A stretch of DNA of 64,000 nt from Trichlorobacter thiogenes. GTDB lineage: Bacteria; Desulfobacterota; Desulfuromonadia; Geobacterales; Pseudopelobacteraceae. Within the stretch, counting starts at the first letter, position 1; each line of letters starts with the position of its first letter. Shown in pieces: positions 61,787 through 64,000 of the stretch. The notes beneath the pieces were generated by a model, which searched no databases, was not told where the DNA came from, and saw only the letters and a list, made by a program, of their open reading frames with translations. The stretch is from positions 62,001-126,000 of the forward strand of contig NZ_FUWR01000002.1 in the NCBI RefSeq assembly GCF_900167465.1, read 5' to 3'. The position numbers and the translations under genes are program-made.

Positions 61787-62185
61787 ATGGAGACTGCAGA
61801 GTTGACGCTGCGGACCAGGCAACGAACCGAGTTGCATCCTATTACTGGTCAACTGCATGATCTGATCAGGCAACGTAGCTGGCAGGATGGTGTGTTAACC
61901 GTCTTTGTACCCCATACCACCGCCGGAATTACCATCAATGAGAATGCAGACCCGGATGTGGCCCGTGACATGACCTGGTTCATGGAACAGTTGGTACCGA
62001 ACGTCTCCGGCTTCCGCCATGCAGAGGGTAATTCAGATGCCCATATCAAGGCCAGCCTGTTCGGCTCTTCGGTGCAGATAATTGTGCGTGGTGGTATACT
62101 TTGGCTGGGAACCTGGCAAGGGATCTACTTCTGTGAGTTTGATGGACCGCGCAGTCGGAATGTGCAGCTGGCGTTTCAGGGATAG
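61787..62185 (+). CDS. YjbQ family (UPF0047) protein
   Basis: A 132-residue protein of the YjbQ/UPF0047 family, some members of which have thiamine phosphate synthase-like activity. Recognisable: VFVPHTTAGITINENADPDVARD, NSDAHIKASLFGSS and WQGIYFCEFDGPR. These contain conserved His residues of the active site. GGAGGG is 6 bases before the ATG. It lies 9 bases upstream of a small exported protein gene on the same strand. Physiological role is not established. Confidence 0.9.
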   Translation: METAELTLRTRQRTELHPITGQLHDLIRQRSWQDGVLTVFVPHTTAGITINENADPDVARDMTWFMEQLVPNVSGFRHAEGNSDAHIKASLFGSSVQIIVRGGILWLGTWQGIYFCEFDGPRSRNVQLAFQG

Positions 62186-62194
62186 GAGGAACCG

Positions 62195-62491
62195 ATGAAA
62201 ACAATCATACTGGCACTGTTACTGGTGATTCTAACAGCTCAGGCCTGGGCAGATGGTGATTATCGTGGAGATGAACGCTGCCCGAGGCCTACGGACTGGT
62301 CAAACTATTCAGAACCGTATTACCCTCGGGAGCACCCCCATGAGTATCCCACCTTTTACAAGGCTGACCGGCCCGGCTGGTCTTGCTCATACCAGCGTGA
62401 GGATGGCGTGGTTGTGCAGTATGGTGACAGCCGTACGCCGCAGGAACAGTGGTTAGCAATCTTTGGCGGTGGTAGCGGAGACCAGAATTAA
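62195..62491 (+). CDS. Small exported hypothetical protein
   Basis: A 98-residue protein with a signal peptide (MKTIILALLLVILTAQAWA, cleaved before DGD). The mature 79 residues are rich in Tyr, Pro and Glu and carry two Cys (DERCPRPTDW and GWSCSYQRE) that may form a disulfide. AGGAGG is 6 bases before the ATG. It is co-directional with the YjbQ gene. No family known to me. Confidence 0.6.
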   Translation: MKTIILALLLVILTAQAWADGDYRGDERCPRPTDWSNYSEPYYPREHPHEYPTFYKADRPGWSCSYQREDGVVVQYGDSRTPQEQWLAIFGGGSGDQN

Positions 62492-62518
62492 ATCTGGTTA
62501 AAGCTGTTACAATAGCGA

Positions 62519-63829
62519 TCAGAATTTGACTCTGACCCCCAGTGTGCCGACGTTGATGTCGTAGACCGGCGTGCGATCCCCCATCTGAAGGGTATAGATC
62601 CGGTACTGCAGGTATAGTTCTGTGGCTATCTTTTTAAACTCCTGCACCACCGCCGCACCGACTGAACTGCCCTTGTCCCCCGGTGCAGACCCGTTTTCTG
62701 AACGGGACAGGTCAACACCAAAGGCGGTGCTGCCCTGGCTGGTCAGGTTGGCCAGCCAGCCCAGTTTTGCATAATAGCTGAAGGCATTCCGCTCGCCCTT
62801 TTTCTCCAACATACCGCTGGAAAGGGTCAGGTTCAGTCCGCTTGCCGTATGGAGCAGCGAGAAGGAACCATCATACTGCAGACCGCTGCCCTCAAGCCGT
62901 GGATTTGCCAGGCCAAAACTGGCCGCCCCTTCAAAACCATACCCTTCTCCCCCCCAAAACAACCCCAGATCTGAGCGCTGACCAGAGACGAGCGATCCGG
63001 CCAGATGAAAACCGTACAGGGTAGGGCTGTCATAGCGCAGCCTGGATTTGACATTCAGGCCGTCATAATCAGTAAAGACATCGGCCAGGCTGGTGCTGGT
63101 CAGTTGACCGTCTTTTTTACGAAACTTTAGACCGCCAGCGATGTCTGCCACTGAAGAGTAGAGCACAATATCGGTTTTGGAGAGGTCAGAACCGGCGGTG
63201 AAGTAGGAAGCGGTATAGCCCTTACCCAAAGAAAGTTTGCCATAGCGTTTGCTGGCCAGCGAAATATCAGCCCAGCGTGAGTTCAGGTAGGTGCCAGGCG
63301 CCTGGTTGTCCTGGGAAACCTTTGAGGATTCATCTGCCGTAAAGGCCATTTCCAGTCTGGTGCCCAGGGTCAGGTCCGGGCTGATCGCTGCAGTACCCAC
63401 CAGCCTGAAACGAGAGTTGGAGACATTGTTGTCAACATGGTAGATCGTGGTTCCGGCACCGTCTGACACAACGTTGATGGCCCGGTTGATCTGCCCGGAA
63501 AGGGCCAGCTTGATCTTGTCGTTGCCCGAGGCAATAACAGCAGGGAGAGGCTGTTGGAGAGCCAGCTCTGGTTTGAGGGGGGGCGACTGTACAGATGGTT
63601 GGGCAGCTGCTTTCTGCAACAGGGTGCTGACCTGCAGCTGCAGCTTTTGCAGCTGATCAGCCTGACTTTGAATCTGTACAGACTGCTGTTGCAGTAGCTG
63701 TTGTTGCTGATGGATGGTCTCCTGCAGCTGTCTGAGCAGCTGCGTATCTATCTCAGCGGCGTGAACGGTATTGGTGTTTGAACAGAAAACAAGTGCGGTT
63801 ACCAGGCAGGCGATCAGGGCGGTCCGCAT
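62519..63829 (-). CDS. Outer-membrane porin-type beta-barrel protein
   Basis: A 436-residue exported protein. A signal peptide (about 1-25, ending NTVHA-AEI) is followed by a Gln-rich coiled coil (about 28-75: LLRQLQETIHQQQQ...), a Pro-rich linker, and a barrel beginning IKLALSGQINRAINVV and ending in Phe (GTLGVRVKF), the usual end of outer-membrane proteins. The coiled coil with a barrel after it is common in porins of this bacterial group. AAGGAG 7-8 bases before the ATG at 63829 supports the start; TTG at 63832 is the alternative. Substrate is unknown. It starts within the stop of the next gene upstream (TGATG). Confidence 0.88.
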   Translation of the reverse strand: MRTALIACLVTALVFCSNTNTVHAAEIDTQLLRQLQETIHQQQQLLQQQSVQIQSQADQLQKLQLQVSTLLQKAAAQPSVQSPPLKPELALQQPLPAVIASGNDKIKLALSGQINRAINVVSDGAGTTIYHVDNNVSNSRFRLVGTAAISPDLTLGTRLEMAFTADESSKVSQDNQAPGTYLNSRWADISLASKRYGKLSLGKGYTASYFTAGSDLSKTDIVLYSSVADIAGGLKFRKKDGQLTSTSLADVFTDYDGLNVKSRLRYDSPTLYGFHLAGSLVSGQRSDLGLFWGGEGYGFEGAASFGLANPRLEGSGLQYDGSFSLLHTASGLNLTLSSGMLEKKGERNAFSYYAKLGWLANLTSQGSTAFGVDLSRSENGSAPGDKGSSVGAAVVQEFKKIATELYLQYRIYTLQMGDRTPVYDINVGTLGVRVKF

Positions 63830-64000
63830 CAATCGACTCCTTGTGTTGTGCTGCTATTGGAAGAACGGTCTGCCAGAAGTTTATAATATTTCCGGTCGGC
63901 CTCCAGCAGGTGTTCATGCACCACCCTGATTGCCAGGAAATCAACCAGTTCAGCTGTTGAGATATCCTTCTTTTCAGCAACCTGACGCAGGGCGATGATC
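63829..64000 (-). CDS. C-terminus of an unidentified protein, cut by the right window edge
   Basis: The minus strand keeps an open frame to the window edge, with a TGA at 63831-63829 overlapping the porin ATG. The visible 56 residues (IIALRQVAEKKDISTAELVD...HEHLLEADRKYYKLLADR...) are helical and charged and do not identify a family. Coupling with the porin gene (TGATG) suggests an operon. Confidence 0.7.
   Translation of the reverse strand, partial: IIALRQVAEKKDISTAELVDFLAIRVVHEHLLEADRKYYKLLADRSSNSSTTQGVD

Overview
The window looks like chromosomal DNA of a Geobacter/Trichlorobacter-type deltaproteobacterium (Desulfuromonadales). This rests on protein style, a one-piece tmRNA with tag ADNYNTPVALAA, a split glycine decarboxylase (gcvPA/gcvPB), a GGT-N-ACC type LexA operator, and many two-component, HD-GYP and chemotaxis genes. 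The genus is an inference; no rRNA or marker gene is present to fix it. No tRNA, rRNA or CRISPR array was seen.

Layout. 1-4.5 kb: core genes glnD (cut by the left edge), corA, smpB and ssrA. 4520-13791: a 9.3 kb AT-richer integrative element inserted in the 3' end of ssrA. It is bounded by 26-bp direct repeats and carries a tyrosine integrase, a leftward set of small phage-like genes including a possible T7 gp15-like virion protein, about 1.1 kb of non-coding DNA with large direct repeats, a serine recombinase, and a rightward pair (an unknown protein plus a DUF4062/TIR-like protein) that could be a defence unit. 13.8-29.3 kb: core metabolism and repair: glpK-glpD, a Nudix hydrolase, lexA with a small membrane protein, nadK-recN, an aromatic leader peptide with attenuator ahead of a DAHP synthase, a GAF/HD-GYP protein, and the glycine cleavage operon. 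29.5-34.1 kb: cmoA-cmoB, lipM-lipA (lipoate synthesis, which serves GcvH) and a ketopantoate reductase.

34.2-41.5 kb: a co-directional four-gene accessory cluster encoding a membrane-anchored zinc-ribbon/TerB_N-TerB-TerB_C protein, a BRO/DinD-like protein, a BrxD-like ATPase and an Lhr/BrxHI-like helicase. It resembles the ATPase-helicase part of BREX type 2 without a methylase or PglZ, and is the best candidate here for an under-described stress or anti-phage system. 41.6-46.1 kb: an exported S9 peptidase, an SNF-family symporter and an exported unknown.

46.3-60.0 kb: a signalling block. A stand-alone histidine-kinase-like dimerisation protein precedes a sigma-54 response regulator. A chemosensory operon follows (STAS, CheA, CheW, a 1225-residue receptor with near-identical HAMP-type repeats, CheR, soluble histidine kinase, REC-HD-GYP, CheB, CheY), which links chemosensing to c-di-GMP breakdown. 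60-64 kb: HU, ilvE with a leader hairpin, a YjbQ-family protein, a small exported protein, an outer-membrane porin and a gene cut by the right edge.

Regulatory points read directly from the sequence: an aromatic attenuator before the DAHP synthase gene, a perfect 18-bp palindrome centred on the lexA start codon, a 15-bp inverted repeat over the integrase start codon, matching integrase arm-type sites at both island ends, and several terminators shared by convergent genes.
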